From Ohtaekwangia sp. (lineage in GTDB: Bacteria > Bacteroidota > Bacteroidia > Cytophagales > Cyclobacteriaceae), in the NCBI GenBank assembly GCA_021155195.1, contig JAJNPV010000017.1:186001-250000 (forward strand): DNA of 64,000 nt, written 5' to 3'. Shown here in pieces: positions 35,714 to 45,017 of this stretch. Positions within the stretch are counted from its first letter, which is position 1. Each line of letters begins with the position of its first letter. The notes below the pieces were generated by a model. It saw only the letters and a list, made by a program, of their open reading frames with translations, did not search any database and had not been told where the DNA came from. A program made the translations under genes and the position numbers.

Positions 35714-36663
35714 TTAAGTCTTTACTTACCTTATGTTTTGCCTTGTTCATTGGCTTATCCCTATACGGACAAGGTTGCAGCGATGCCGGGTTTTGTACCA
35801 TGGGTGCCATGAAACCTGATCAACCTTTCAATAAAAAAGCCCTTGTGAAATTAAAATCGATGGAGCTAAGCTTTTACCGCGGAAAAACCACTACCTCTCC
35901 CATCATTTTTGTTTCCACAATCGACATGAGCTTTAACCTGGTTGATGATAAAACGTTTTTACAGGTTAAACTTCCATATCAGGCAGTAAATGGAAATTTC
36001 GGAAAGACATCAGGCATTGGTGATATCTCTTTAGCTATTACGCGAAATCTTTATTCGTCAGAAAAATTTGACATAGGTCTTACTCTTGGAGGTAAAATTC
36101 CAGTTAATAATTCGGACTTAAAGTCCAAAGAAAACGGCCTACAATTCCCTATGTACTATCAAACTAGTTTAGGTACGTACGATTTTGTAACAGGCATTTC
36201 CTTGGTAAATAGAAAATGGCTTTTTGCTACTGGCCTTCAACATCCGTTCAATGAAAATAAGAATCAGTTTACGTATGCGGCCTGGATTCCTGTTTACCAG
36301 AATGGAAAAGAGGAAGGGTATGTAAGAACGTATTGGCCAGCCTATCATCTAAAAAGAGGTACTGATATAATGTTTCGGGCGGAGCGAAATTTTAGATATG
36401 CTCGTTTTAATATTAGCTTAGGTGCCCTGTCAATTAATAGGATCAGCAAAGATGAAGTGACTGACCCAAATACCAACGAGCGCGTAAAACTAGAAGGTAC
36501 TACAGGCATGGCATTTACTGTGATAGGAACCTTCGGTTATAACTTTAGTGTAAAATCAGGTGTGCGCCTGTTGGTGGGTAAGAAATTGAAGGATCGCGTT
36601 ATTAACCCGGATGGCTTAACCCGAGAGAACGTAACAACAATCAGTTATTATTATCGGTTTTAA
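35710..36663 (+). CDS. Outer-membrane barrel of the CSDAGFC type
   Basis: 317 residues. The signal peptide ends at about residue 20 (LYGQ), and the mature protein begins GCSDAGFCTMGAMKPDQ, a distinctive start seen in Bacteroidota outer-membrane transporters. Strand after strand follows (VSTIDMSFNLV, FDIGLTLGGKIPV, FNISLGALSINR, TVIGTFGYNFSV) and the C-terminus is YYYRF, the terminal-Phe signature of a barrel. It is translationally coupled to the lipoprotein before it and lies 2 bases from the TPR-CHAT gene after it. Confidence 0.85.
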   Translation: MIKSLLTLCFALFIGLSLYGQGCSDAGFCTMGAMKPDQPFNKKALVKLKSMELSFYRGKTTTSPIIFVSTIDMSFNLVDDKTFLQVKLPYQAVNGNFGKTSGIGDISLAITRNLYSSEKFDIGLTLGGKIPVNNSDLKSKENGLQFPMYYQTSLGTYDFVTGISLVNRKWLFATGLQHPFNENKNQFTYAAWIPVYQNGKEEGYVRTYWPAYHLKRGTDIMFRAERNFRYARFNISLGALSINRISKDEVTDPNTNERVKLEGTTGMAFTVIGTFGYNFSVKSGVRLLVGKKLKDRVINPDGLTRENVTTISYYYRF

Positions 36664-36665
36664 GG

Positions 36666-39377
36666 ATGAGGAATATATATCTATCCACATTTCTAATTCT
36701 TTCATTTTGTAATCTATTGGCGCAAGACAAAAAGCAAAATGAAAAAATCTTAAGCCAAATCGAAAATACTTTGTTTGATTCCAATTATGAGGAAGCAATC
36801 AAATTAGTTGATCAGACTAAACCAACGGATGCATTTTTTGATGTACAGTTAAAAAACAAAAAAGCAGAGGCTCTTATACGGCTTGGCAAATTTGACGAAG
36901 CAGATAAACTCTTAAAGGAAACTCAGACCAAAGTATCTCAACTAAAAAATGCAGGAAGCTTAGGAGCTGTTACACAAACCAATGTTGGATTTCTATTTCT
37001 AAATCAGGGAAGAAATGATCTCGCTGTTGAAAATTTGACAGCCTCATTAACTGAACTGCAAAACGGTAATAATAGTTTGGAGACCGCCCAGGCTCTTAGC
37101 TATCTGGGACAAGCCTACTTCAACTCTGGCAAATATGCGCAAGCAGAAGAACAACAATTAATGGCGCTTTCACTTCGGCAGGATAAATTACCAGAAGCAC
37201 ATGAATTGATCGCTGCTTCTTTCACAGATTTAGGCCTTGTTTATAGTCGATTAGATATAGATAAGTCGTTTGATAACTACGAAAAGGCTACTGAGATTTA
37301 CGGGAAACTGCATGGCAAAGAACATCCGAAGTTTGCCATCGCCAACACCAATCTGGGAGTAGTGAATTTTAATACAGAACTTTATGGCGATGCTGTTAAC
37401 TATTTTGAAACAGCACTTAAAATATGGGAGAAGAACTATCCTCAACCGCATCCCTCAAAAGCCTACGTGTTGCGCTGGTTAGGACTTACCTATTCAAAAC
37501 AGAAGGACGATAAGGCGGCACTCGAGTATTACAAGAAAGCTCTTGATATGTACATTGCTTCGCAGGGAAAAAAACATCCGGATGTTGCATACACTTATAA
37601 TCTAATTGGCAACATCTTGCAAGCCGAAAACAAGTATGACGAAGCGTTATCCAGTTATCAAAAGTCTATTGTAGCCAACATTGCTGATTTCGATAATGAA
37701 GATGTTCTTGTCAATCCAAAAATCAATAACTTTTACGATGGCAATTTCCTCTTATACTCATTAATGTATAAAGCGCAAGTTCTTGAAGCGCGTCACTTAA
37801 ATAAAACCTTAAAACTTAGCGATCTTACGTTTGGTCTATCTACCCTGCAATTGAGTGACTCGTTAATTGACAAACTTCGGCAGCAAACCACCAACGAAGC
37901 TGACAAAATTTCATTAGGCTCCATCGCAAATGAAGTGTATGCGGATGGTGTTCGTATTGCTTATCTGTTAAGCGATGTTTCTTTTCGCGATCGCAAATTC
38001 TATCGTGAACAATCTTTTTACTTTGCTGAAAAGAGTAAGTCAGCTGTACTTCAGGAGGCAATTTCGGATGCCAATGCAAAGTCATTTGCTAACATTCCAC
38101 CCGAGCTATTAGAAGAAGAAAACAGTTTAAAATCTGCGATGGCGCTGGTTACTCAAAAGCTAGCTCAAAAACCTTCCGAAGAGGAGGAAAAATATTTGCG
38201 CGAAACTGCATTCCATCTTAATCAAAGTTATACCGAATTCACGAAAGGACTAGAAAGTAATTTTCCTGAATATTTCAATTTAAAGTTTAACTCGGCTGCC
38301 CCTTCTATTGCGCAATTGCAGGCTATGCTCAATAGTAAAACTGCTTTAGTCAGTTACTTCATCGATGAAAAAAATAATCGACTTTACATCTACCTGATGA
38401 GGGATAAGAAGTTTTTGATAAAGGATCATGCCTTGCCAGCAGATTACGACCGAACCATCAGTGGGTTTAGAAATAGTATGTACTTTATGCAAGAACAAGC
38501 GTATATTCAAACATCACGCGATTTATATAAATTACTAATACCGAAAGGAATTTCTTCCAAAGTTACAGAGCTGGTTCTACTTCCTTCCGGCCGAATGAGC
38601 ATCATTCCCTTTGAAGCACTCTTAACGAAGAATGTGAAGGATAGCAATACACCCTTCAACAAACTTCCTTACCTCGTTAAAAAATTTGGAGTACGCTATG
38701 AGTTTTCAGCAGGCTTGCTCATTCAAAAGAAAAACAATCCAACGGCCGCCAGTATTTCTTCCGCAAAACTCTTGGCTCCCATTTCCTTTCCTGAGGGTAG
38801 TAACCTAAATGATTTACCGGGCACAAAACAGGAAGTGGATGCGATCGAAGCATTATTCAAAAACAAAAATATCCGCTGCGATGTCCTAACCAATACACTG
38901 GCAAGTGAAACGGCAATCAAAGACGAAGAATTAAAAAACTATTCATTAGTCCACTTTGCCACTCATGGAATTGTAGATGAAGAAAATCCCGATCTCTCAA
39001 GAATATTTTTACAAAATGATTCACAAGCTGAGGACGGAAATTTATACTCGGGCGAAATCTACAACCTACACCTAAACGCAAACCTTGTAACACTCTCCGC
39101 TTGTCAGACCGGGTTAGGAAAAATTTCTAAAGGTGAAGGTGTAATCGGGTTATCAAGAGCCCTGGTGTATGCAGGCGCAAAAAATATTATCGTATCATTT
39201 TGGAGTGTGACTGATGAATCAACTTCAGAACTAATGACCAGGTTTTACCAAACATTTCTTCAGGGAAAGAATACTTCGTTTGCTGAAGGATTGAAGGAAG
39301 CAAAATTAGACTTGATAGCGAAAGAGAAATATGCAGCACCTTATTATTGGGCTCCATTTATTCTGATTGGATTTTGA
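36666..39377 (+). CDS. Exported TPR-CHAT domain protein
   Basis: 903 residues with a signal peptide (about 1-20, FCNLLAQ). Residues 25-360 are TPR repeats (for example QALSYLGQAYFNSGKYAQAEEQQLMALSLRQ; YGDAVNYFETALKIWEKNY). After a helical linker the C-terminal 300 residues are a CHAT domain: LVHFATHGIVDEENPDLS with the catalytic His, and LVTLSACQTGLGKISKGEGVIGLSRALVYAGAKNIIVSFWSV with the catalytic Cys. CHAT proteins are caspase-like proteases (separase relatives), and TPR-CHAT proteins act in defence or signalling in other organisms. The signal peptide puts this one outside the cytoplasm. Confidence 0.92.
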   Translation: MRNIYLSTFLILSFCNLLAQDKKQNEKILSQIENTLFDSNYEEAIKLVDQTKPTDAFFDVQLKNKKAEALIRLGKFDEADKLLKETQTKVSQLKNAGSLGAVTQTNVGFLFLNQGRNDLAVENLTASLTELQNGNNSLETAQALSYLGQAYFNSGKYAQAEEQQLMALSLRQDKLPEAHELIAASFTDLGLVYSRLDIDKSFDNYEKATEIYGKLHGKEHPKFAIANTNLGVVNFNTELYGDAVNYFETALKIWEKNYPQPHPSKAYVLRWLGLTYSKQKDDKAALEYYKKALDMYIASQGKKHPDVAYTYNLIGNILQAENKYDEALSSYQKSIVANIADFDNEDVLVNPKINNFYDGNFLLYSLMYKAQVLEARHLNKTLKLSDLTFGLSTLQLSDSLIDKLRQQTTNEADKISLGSIANEVYADGVRIAYLLSDVSFRDRKFYREQSFYFAEKSKSAVLQEAISDANAKSFANIPPELLEEENSLKSAMALVTQKLAQKPSEEEEKYLRETAFHLNQSYTEFTKGLESNFPEYFNLKFNSAAPSIAQLQAMLNSKTALVSYFIDEKNNRLYIYLMRDKKFLIKDHALPADYDRTISGFRNSMYFMQEQAYIQTSRDLYKLLIPKGISSKVTELVLLPSGRMSIIPFEALLTKNVKDSNTPFNKLPYLVKKFGVRYEFSAGLLIQKKNNPTAASISSAKLLAPISFPEGSNLNDLPGTKQEVDAIEALFKNKNIRCDVLTNTLASETAIKDEELKNYSLVHFATHGIVDEENPDLSRIFLQNDSQAEDGNLYSGEIYNLHLNANLVTLSACQTGLGKISKGEGVIGLSRALVYAGAKNIIVSFWSVTDESTSELMTRFYQTFLQGKNTSFAEGLKEAKLDLIAKEKYAAPYYWAPFILIGF

Positions 39378-39387
39378 TTAAAAAAGT

Positions 39388-39444
39388 AAACCTGACCGAT
39401 CGGCTGGTGGAAGCAAAACCACTGGCTGTCAGGTCAGGTTTTAC
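39388..39444 (+). other. Long imperfect stem-loop downstream of the TPR-CHAT gene
   Basis: The outer arms GTAAACCTGACC (39386-39397) and GGTCAGGTTTTAC (39432-39444) pair with one bulged T. After a 5x5 internal loop the inner arms GCTGGTGG and CCACTGGC pair with two wobbles around the loop AAGCAAAA. The pairing covers about 57 bases. No U-run follows, so it is not a normal intrinsic terminator; a processing site or structured 3' end is more likely. Confidence 0.55.
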
Positions 39445-39553
39445 ACAGTCTAACGCTATGGCAAAATAGTTTCTACTGTGTTTAGAGAACCCCAAAGTAG
39501 GGGCATCAGTTTCAAATTTCCTAAAGATTTTCTAAAACTTTGTTTATCATGAA

Positions 39554-39585
39554 AAAATGGCGTTTTTAGCGTCAAAATGGCGTTT
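39554..39585 (+). repeat. 12-bp direct repeat duplicating the pcm start
   Basis: AAAATGGCGTTT occurs at 39554-39565 and 39574-39585, 20 bases apart. Each contains an ATG; the first is out of frame with pcm and the second is the pcm start. Confidence 0.75.
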
Positions 39586-40239
39586 ACACAAATGTTTGAA
39601 GACAATTACAGGCAACGGGGGTTGCGCAACAAGCTTGTCAAAAAGTTACTGGAAAAGGGCATTTGCGACCAGCGCGTTTTAGCTGCAATCGGTAAAGTGC
39701 CCAGACACGCTTTTTTTGATGATGCGCTACTTGGTCATGCTTACGAAGACAAGGCTTTTCCGATTGGGGAGGGTCAAACCATCTCCCAGCCCTATACAGT
39801 CGCCTTTCAGTCTGAAAAGCTGAAAATACAACCTGGAGATAAGCTCTTGGAGATTGGGACGGGCTCAGGCTACCAGGCAGCCATTTTGCTCGAAATGGGC
39901 GTAAAAGTGTATACTATAGAGTACAACCGAAAACTTTACGAGCGTACGCGCGATTTTTTACCAACCCTGGGGTATAAACCCTATTTTTTTTATGGCGATG
40001 GATCAAAAGGTGTGCCTGCCAAAGCTCCTTATAATAAAATAATTGTTACAGCGGGTGCACCCGTTGTACCTACTGCTTTAACAGATCAACTTGCTGAAGG
40101 GGGCATTCTTCTTATTCCTGTTGGGGATCGCTCAAAGCAAAAGATGCTGCGAATCACCAAAGTAAAAAATGAATTGAAGAAAGAGGAGTTCGATTCGTTT
40201 GCGTTCGTTCCGTTGTTAGGCGATCAGGGTTGGAAGTAA
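39577..40239 (+). CDS. pcm: Protein-L-isoaspartate O-methyltransferase
   Basis: 220 residues. The family motifs are present: VPRHAFFDDALLGHAYED, GEGQTISQPYTVAFQSEKL and the SAM-binding LLEIGTGSGYQAAILLEMG. The enzyme repairs isoaspartyl residues by methylation. The ATG at 39577 gives the usual length. The last 24 bases overlap the 3' end of the convergent thrC. Confidence 0.93.
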   Translation: MAFTQMFEDNYRQRGLRNKLVKKLLEKGICDQRVLAAIGKVPRHAFFDDALLGHAYEDKAFPIGEGQTISQPYTVAFQSEKLKIQPGDKLLEIGTGSGYQAAILLEMGVKVYTIEYNRKLYERTRDFLPTLGYKPYFFYGDGSKGVPAKAPYNKIIVTAGAPVVPTALTDQLAEGGILLIPVGDRSKQKMLRITKVKNELKKEEFDSFAFVPLLGDQGWK

Positions 40240-41520
40240 GGATTTCAATTCCGAAAAGTCAGCACTAATTAGGATTGACTTCTTCTCCCCTTTCATAAAT
40301 TTTTCCAATCGTTCAGGCACCTCAACTTTATGATTGATTGTGTCTTCTACTGTTTCCGAAAATTTTGCCGGATGTGCCGTCTCTAAAAATATTCCTGTAT
40401 GGTTGGGATGATCTTTTAAAAACTCTTTAAGTCCTAAGTATCCCACGGCTCCGTGTGGATCTAACGCATAATTAAAATCTGAAAACACATTTCTCATAGC
40501 AACACGGGTAGCCTCATCGGAGAAATGATAGCCAATTATCTCATTTGATAATTTCCGAAAATCATTATCATACAAATCCAACAAGCGGGCAAAATTGCTG
40601 GGGTTTCCCACATCCATTGCGTTGCTGATGGTTTGTTGAGATGTGCGAGGGGTAAATACGTTAGTCTTCAAAAACTCGGGTACAACATCGTTTACATTAG
40701 TTGAAGCAACAAAGCTATGAACAGGTAATCCCATTTTCTTTGCCATTAGTCCGGCTGTTAGATTTCCGAAATTGCCACTGGGTACGGAAATCACAATCGG
40801 TTTATCTTTTTGTTTTATTTGAGCATAGGCTTGAAAGTAATAGAACGTTTGAGGAATCAATCGGGCAATATTTATTGAATTGGCAGACGTAAGTGTCAAT
40901 GCATTTTTAAGGTCATCATCTAAAAATGATTGCTTCACTAATCGCTGGCAATCATCAAATGTTCCGGCAACTTCCAGTGCAGTAATATTTGCTCCTAATG
41001 TGGTGAATTGTTTCTCTTGCGCTTCACTTACTTTGCCGGAAGGATACAAAACAACCACCCGTGTACCTCCAACATTCAGAAATGCGTTGGCCACTGCACT
41101 GCCCGTATCACCGGATGTGGCCACTAAAATTACAATCTCTTTATTTTTTAGCCTTGCGAAATAACCCAATAACCCTGAAAGGAATCGAGCACCAAAATCT
41201 TTAAACGCCAATGTTGGACCGTGAAATAATTCAAGGGAATAAATATCTTCTTCAACCTCCACCAAAGGAGCATCAAACTGAATGGTGTGTTCTATGATCT
41301 TAATCAGCTCTGCTTCCGGAATATCATTTCCGATTAAATTTTTAGCAACCTCAAATCCGATTTGTTGAAATGTTTTCTCTGACAAAGAATCAAAAAATGA
41401 TTTCGGAAGTTGTTGAATCGACTCAGGCATGTAAAGTCCATTATCCGGAGCAAGCCCTTCCATAACCGCTTCGCCCAAACTTACCCGATGTTGTTCATTA
41501 TTTGTGCTGTAATAGTTCAT
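40216..41520 (-). CDS. thrC: Threonine synthase
   Basis: 434 residues from ATG 41520 (MNYYSTNNEQHRVSLGEAVMEGLAPDNGLYMP, the usual N-terminus); an in-frame ATG 24 bases upstream would overlap thrB. PLP-dependent: FHGPTLAFKDFGARFLSG carries the catalytic Lys, and the SGDTGSAVANAF and PSGNFGNLTAG motifs bind phosphate and PLP. Converts O-phosphohomoserine to threonine. Third gene of the thr operon, 10 bases after thrB; overlaps pcm by 24 bases at the 3' end. Confidence 0.95.
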   Translation of the reverse strand: MNYYSTNNEQHRVSLGEAVMEGLAPDNGLYMPESIQQLPKSFFDSLSEKTFQQIGFEVAKNLIGNDIPEAELIKIIEHTIQFDAPLVEVEEDIYSLELFHGPTLAFKDFGARFLSGLLGYFARLKNKEIVILVATSGDTGSAVANAFLNVGGTRVVVLYPSGKVSEAQEKQFTTLGANITALEVAGTFDDCQRLVKQSFLDDDLKNALTLTSANSINIARLIPQTFYYFQAYAQIKQKDKPIVISVPSGNFGNLTAGLMAKKMGLPVHSFVASTNVNDVVPEFLKTNVFTPRTSQQTISNAMDVGNPSNFARLLDLYDNDFRKLSNEIIGYHFSDEATRVAMRNVFSDFNYALDPHGAVGYLGLKEFLKDHPNHTGIFLETAHPAKFSETVEDTINHKVEVPERLEKFMKGEKKSILISADFSELKSLLPTLIA

Positions 41521-41530
41521 TTTAAACTTT

Positions 41531-42466
41531 CTATTTCTCTTCAATGATAAAGGCTCCTTGCTGATTTACTTTTGAAACAAAGACATCTGACTTAAGGTGA
41601 TGTTTTAAAAATTCAAGTTGAATTGCTTCACCTGAGGCTTTGGCTCCTTCATGAGTTTCACTCAACACAAAAATAGTTGGCCCCGAACCTGAAATACCAC
41701 ACCCCAATGCCCCTGCTTGCATCGCCACTTTGCGCAGATTACTAAAGCCCGGAATAAAAGCTGAGCGAATCGGTTCAGCAATAACATCTTTCAACGATCG
41801 ACTGATCAAACCATAATCTGGTTTCGTTAATCCAATCATCAGCCCGGCAATGTTTCCACTTTGCGTGATTGCATCTTTAAGATGAAGGGACTGCCGTAAT
41901 ACTTTTCTGGAATCTTCTGTCTTTAACTCGAGATGCGGATGAACAAGCGTACAATAGATTTTATCAGTTGCGTCAATTTTTACTATGTCAAGTGGTGAAT
42001 ATTCACGAACCAGTACAAAACCACCCAACAATGAAGGCGCAACATTATCGGCATGTGCCGAGCCACAAGCAATGCGCTCAGCTTCCATCGCATGAGGTAC
42101 TAATTGTTCGCGCGTAAAGGGGCTCCCCATCAAGTGATTGATGGCAACTAATGCAGCCACTCCACTCGCTGCGCTTGACCCCATACCACTTCCCAATGGC
42201 AAGTTCTTCTTCAATTCAATATCAACGCCTTGATTGCTGTTAATGGATTTCAGAAAAGAAATTACAGCAACACCCGCAGTGTTTTTTTCAGGTTCTTTCG
42301 GTAATCGCCCACCATCGCCCGTTATTGCGGTGATGGCAATTTCAGAATCTGCGCGAAAAGTCAGCTTAACCTCATCGCCCGGAAAATCTACCGCAAAGCC
42401 AAGGATATCAAACCCACAACATACATTGGCTACTGTAGCGGGGGCAAAAGCTCTAATTGAGTTCAT
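41531..42466 (-). CDS. thrB: Homoserine kinase
   Basis: 311 residues, GHMP kinase family. The motif LPLGSGMGSSAASGVAAL (ATP loop), the N-terminal APATVANVCCGFDILGFA and the C-terminal GALGCGISGSGPTIFVLSE are all present. Phosphorylates homoserine. It starts 5 bases after the thrA stop and ends 10 bases before thrC, so the three genes form one operon. Confidence 0.96.
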   Translation of the reverse strand: MNSIRAFAPATVANVCCGFDILGFAVDFPGDEVKLTFRADSEIAITAITGDGGRLPKEPEKNTAGVAVISFLKSINSNQGVDIELKKNLPLGSGMGSSAASGVAALVAINHLMGSPFTREQLVPHAMEAERIACGSAHADNVAPSLLGGFVLVREYSPLDIVKIDATDKIYCTLVHPHLELKTEDSRKVLRQSLHLKDAITQSGNIAGLMIGLTKPDYGLISRSLKDVIAEPIRSAFIPGFSNLRKVAMQAGALGCGISGSGPTIFVLSETHEGAKASGEAIQLEFLKHHLKSDVFVSKVNQQGAFIIEEK

Positions 42467-42471
42467 TCTTT

Positions 42472-44925
42472 CTAAACATTAACATAGTTACCGATTCGAA
42501 TAATATCTGCAAACACACCGGCTGCAGTAACCTCCGCACCTGCCCCTGGTCCACGAATTACCATGGGCCGTTCGTGATATCGTTCGGTTGTTAGCAAAAT
42601 AATATTATCGCTTCCCGAAAGGGAGTAAAAAGGATGTTGACTATCTACAGAACCTAATCGAATTTTTGTTTTTCCATTTTCCAACACGGCCATGTAGCGT
42701 AGCTTTTCATTTTTCGACTCAGCATCAACGCGAAGTTTTTCAAATGCATCATTGTGCTTACTCAATTTTTCAAAAAATGAATCCACGCTCATTTCACCTC
42801 TGCAATCTTCGGGTACAAGATTTTCAACCTCTACATCAGCCAACTCTAGCGGAAGACCTGCTTCTCTGGAAAGAATCAAAATTTTACGAGCGACATCCAT
42901 CCCGTTAAGGTCATCGCGTGGATCGGGTTCTGTATATCCCTTCTCCTTAGCAACTTTCACAACATCGCTAAACTTATCTCCTTTTTTATACGAGCTAAAA
43001 ATATAATTCAAGGTTCCACTCAACACAGCTTCAATACCAATCACCTGATCACCGCTAATGAGTAGGTCATTCAATGTATTGATAACAGGCAAGCCTGCGC
43101 CCACATTCGTTTCAAATAAAAATTTTACTCCGCGTTTGCGAGCAGCACTTTTCAATTGCAGATACTTCTCGTATGATCCAGAGTTTGCCTTCTTGTTAGG
43201 AGTAACAATAGAAATGTTTGATGATAAAATCGACTCATAAAATCCTGTAACTTCTTCGCTTGAAGTGCAGTCCACAAAAATGCTGTTCGATAAATTCAAG
43301 GCGATCATGGTTCCCATAAAGGCATTCAAATTCATTTCATCACCCGATGTTTTCATTTGGTCAATTGCTTTCTCGAAGGGCAATCCATCTTCGTTGAAAA
43401 GCATTTTCCTGGTATTAGCAATACCCACCACATGAATCTCCAATTGACTTTGTTTGGCGAGCTGGTGGAATTGTTTCTGAATCATGTTCAGTAATGACTT
43501 TCCAATCAACCCTGTGCCCACCAAAAAGAGATTAAGAACTTTTCTATCCGAAAGGAAAAATGCTTCGTGCAGCACATTAAGAGCCTTCGCAATATCCTGT
43601 TCATGAATAACCGCTGAAATATTTAGCTCTGACGAACCTTGCGCAATTGCGTTGATATTAATTCCACTCCGCCCCAGCGCACTAAACATGCGTCCACTCG
43701 TTCCCGGATTATGTTTCATGTTCTCACCAACAATGGCAACGATGGAAAGACTTGTCTCAACTTTCACTTCGTCCATCTCCCTGCTGCGAATCTCATATTG
43801 AAATTCTTTTTCAATAGCCTTCTTTGCCTGATTCGCTTTGGCAGATTCAATTGCAAAACAAATTGAGTGCTCTGATGATGCCTGGCTTATTAAAATAACA
43901 CTGATACTTTCTTTTGCCAATGTTCCGAACAACCGCATTGATACGCCAACAACACCAACCAATCCACTGCCCTGCACACTGAGTAAACTGATTTTATCCA
44001 TGGAAGAAATACCTTTAATGATCAGGTTCTTTCCATTTGACTTTTCACTAATAACTGTGCCTGCAAACGAAGGATTAAATGTGTTCTTGATCCAGATTGG
44101 AATTTGATTTACCATTGCCGGTTGCATGGTTGCTGGAAAAATAACCTTCGCACCAAAGTGCGATAGCTCCATCGCCTCGTTGTACGTCATCTCCGCCACA
44201 GTAAAAGATTTTTTCACTTTGCGTGGATCAGCCGTCATCATTCCATCTACATCCGTCCAGATTTCTAACGCACTTGCCTTTAACGCAGCCGCAAAAATTG
44301 AAGCTGTGTAATCTGAACCACTGCGACCAATCGTAGTTGTTTCGCCTGATTCAGAAGATCCAATGAAACCGGTAATTATTTGTAAGCCTTTATGTGAATC
44401 AAAATGATTCTGGATTTGTTTGTTCGTTGTTTCAAAATCAACACGAGCATATCCAAAGTTAGTATCGGTACGTACCACCTTGCGGGCATCCAAAAATTCT
44501 GCGTTAATATTCTGATCTTTTATTGCCTCTGAAATGATGTAAGCAGAAAGCCGTTCCCCAAAACTCATGATGTAATCAAGTGTGCGCGGAGTTCGCTCCT
44601 TTACTAAAAACACCCCATGCAAAACATCTTCAAGTTCATTGAAAGTAAATTTTACTTGTGCGATAACACTGCTCTGTTTTTGAATGCCAATCAAGTCGCG
44701 AACAGCTTCCAGATGTCGGGTCTCCAATTCAAGTAATTGATCTTTGTATTCAATTGAACCTTGTAATGCCGCAGTGCTCAACGTTATCAATGTGTCTGTA
44801 ACGCCACCAAAGGCAGAAAATACAACGGCAGGCTTATCCTCGAGATAAGGTTTAAGAATTTCTATAACGGATCGGATGCGAGCGGGTGTTGCTACGGACG
44901 ATCCTCCAAACTTAAGTACTTTCAT
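42472..44925 (-). CDS. thrA: Bifunctional aspartokinase / homoserine dehydrogenase I
   Basis: 817 residues. The N-terminal aspartokinase begins KVLKFGGSSVATPARI and contains FGERLSAYII and GRSGSDYTASIFAAAL; ACT regulatory domains lie in the middle (about 300-460); the C-terminal homoserine dehydrogenase (about 465-817) starts NLFLVGTGLIGKSLL and carries the GTLNYIFSSYKKGDKFSDVVKVAKEKGYTEPDPRDDLNGMDVARK motif. It catalyses the first and third steps from aspartate to threonine. ThrA proteins are inhibited by threonine through ACT. A candidate leader ORF lies 92 bases upstream. Confidence 0.96.
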   Translation of the reverse strand: MKVLKFGGSSVATPARIRSVIEILKPYLEDKPAVVFSAFGGVTDTLITLSTAALQGSIEYKDQLLELETRHLEAVRDLIGIQKQSSVIAQVKFTFNELEDVLHGVFLVKERTPRTLDYIMSFGERLSAYIISEAIKDQNINAEFLDARKVVRTDTNFGYARVDFETTNKQIQNHFDSHKGLQIITGFIGSSESGETTTIGRSGSDYTASIFAAALKASALEIWTDVDGMMTADPRKVKKSFTVAEMTYNEAMELSHFGAKVIFPATMQPAMVNQIPIWIKNTFNPSFAGTVISEKSNGKNLIIKGISSMDKISLLSVQGSGLVGVVGVSMRLFGTLAKESISVILISQASSEHSICFAIESAKANQAKKAIEKEFQYEIRSREMDEVKVETSLSIVAIVGENMKHNPGTSGRMFSALGRSGININAIAQGSSELNISAVIHEQDIAKALNVLHEAFFLSDRKVLNLFLVGTGLIGKSLLNMIQKQFHQLAKQSQLEIHVVGIANTRKMLFNEDGLPFEKAIDQMKTSGDEMNLNAFMGTMIALNLSNSIFVDCTSSEEVTGFYESILSSNISIVTPNKKANSGSYEKYLQLKSAARKRGVKFLFETNVGAGLPVINTLNDLLISGDQVIGIEAVLSGTLNYIFSSYKKGDKFSDVVKVAKEKGYTEPDPRDDLNGMDVARKILILSREAGLPLELADVEVENLVPEDCRGEMSVDSFFEKLSKHNDAFEKLRVDAESKNEKLRYMAVLENGKTKIRLGSVDSQHPFYSLSGSDNIILLTTERYHERPMVIRGPGAGAEVTAAGVFADIIRIGNYVNV

Positions 44926-44937
44926 AAGTCACGATTT

Positions 44938-44959
44938 AACTCAGTGCGTAAACTGAATT
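44938..44959 (-). promoter_or_regulatory. thrA: Hairpin just before the thrA start
   Basis: On the mRNA strand AATTCAGT pairs with ACTGAGTT (8 bp, one G-U) around loop TTACGC, with 12 bases between its 3' end and the ATG. Not followed by a U-run, so a translation-sequestering or mRNA structure rather than a terminator. A further short hairpin (GTAG-CTCC-CTAC) covers the stop of the leader ORF. Confidence 0.45.
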
Positions 44960-45017
44960 TTTAATGTTGATGATTGATTAATCTAATATGTCGGAGAAAG
45001 GCAGGATATGTAGGGAG

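Noticed and set aside
44926..45017. A classical rho-independent attenuator terminator before thrA
   Set aside because: The hairpins are short and no U-run follows either of them, so only a leader ORF and mRNA hairpins are reported.
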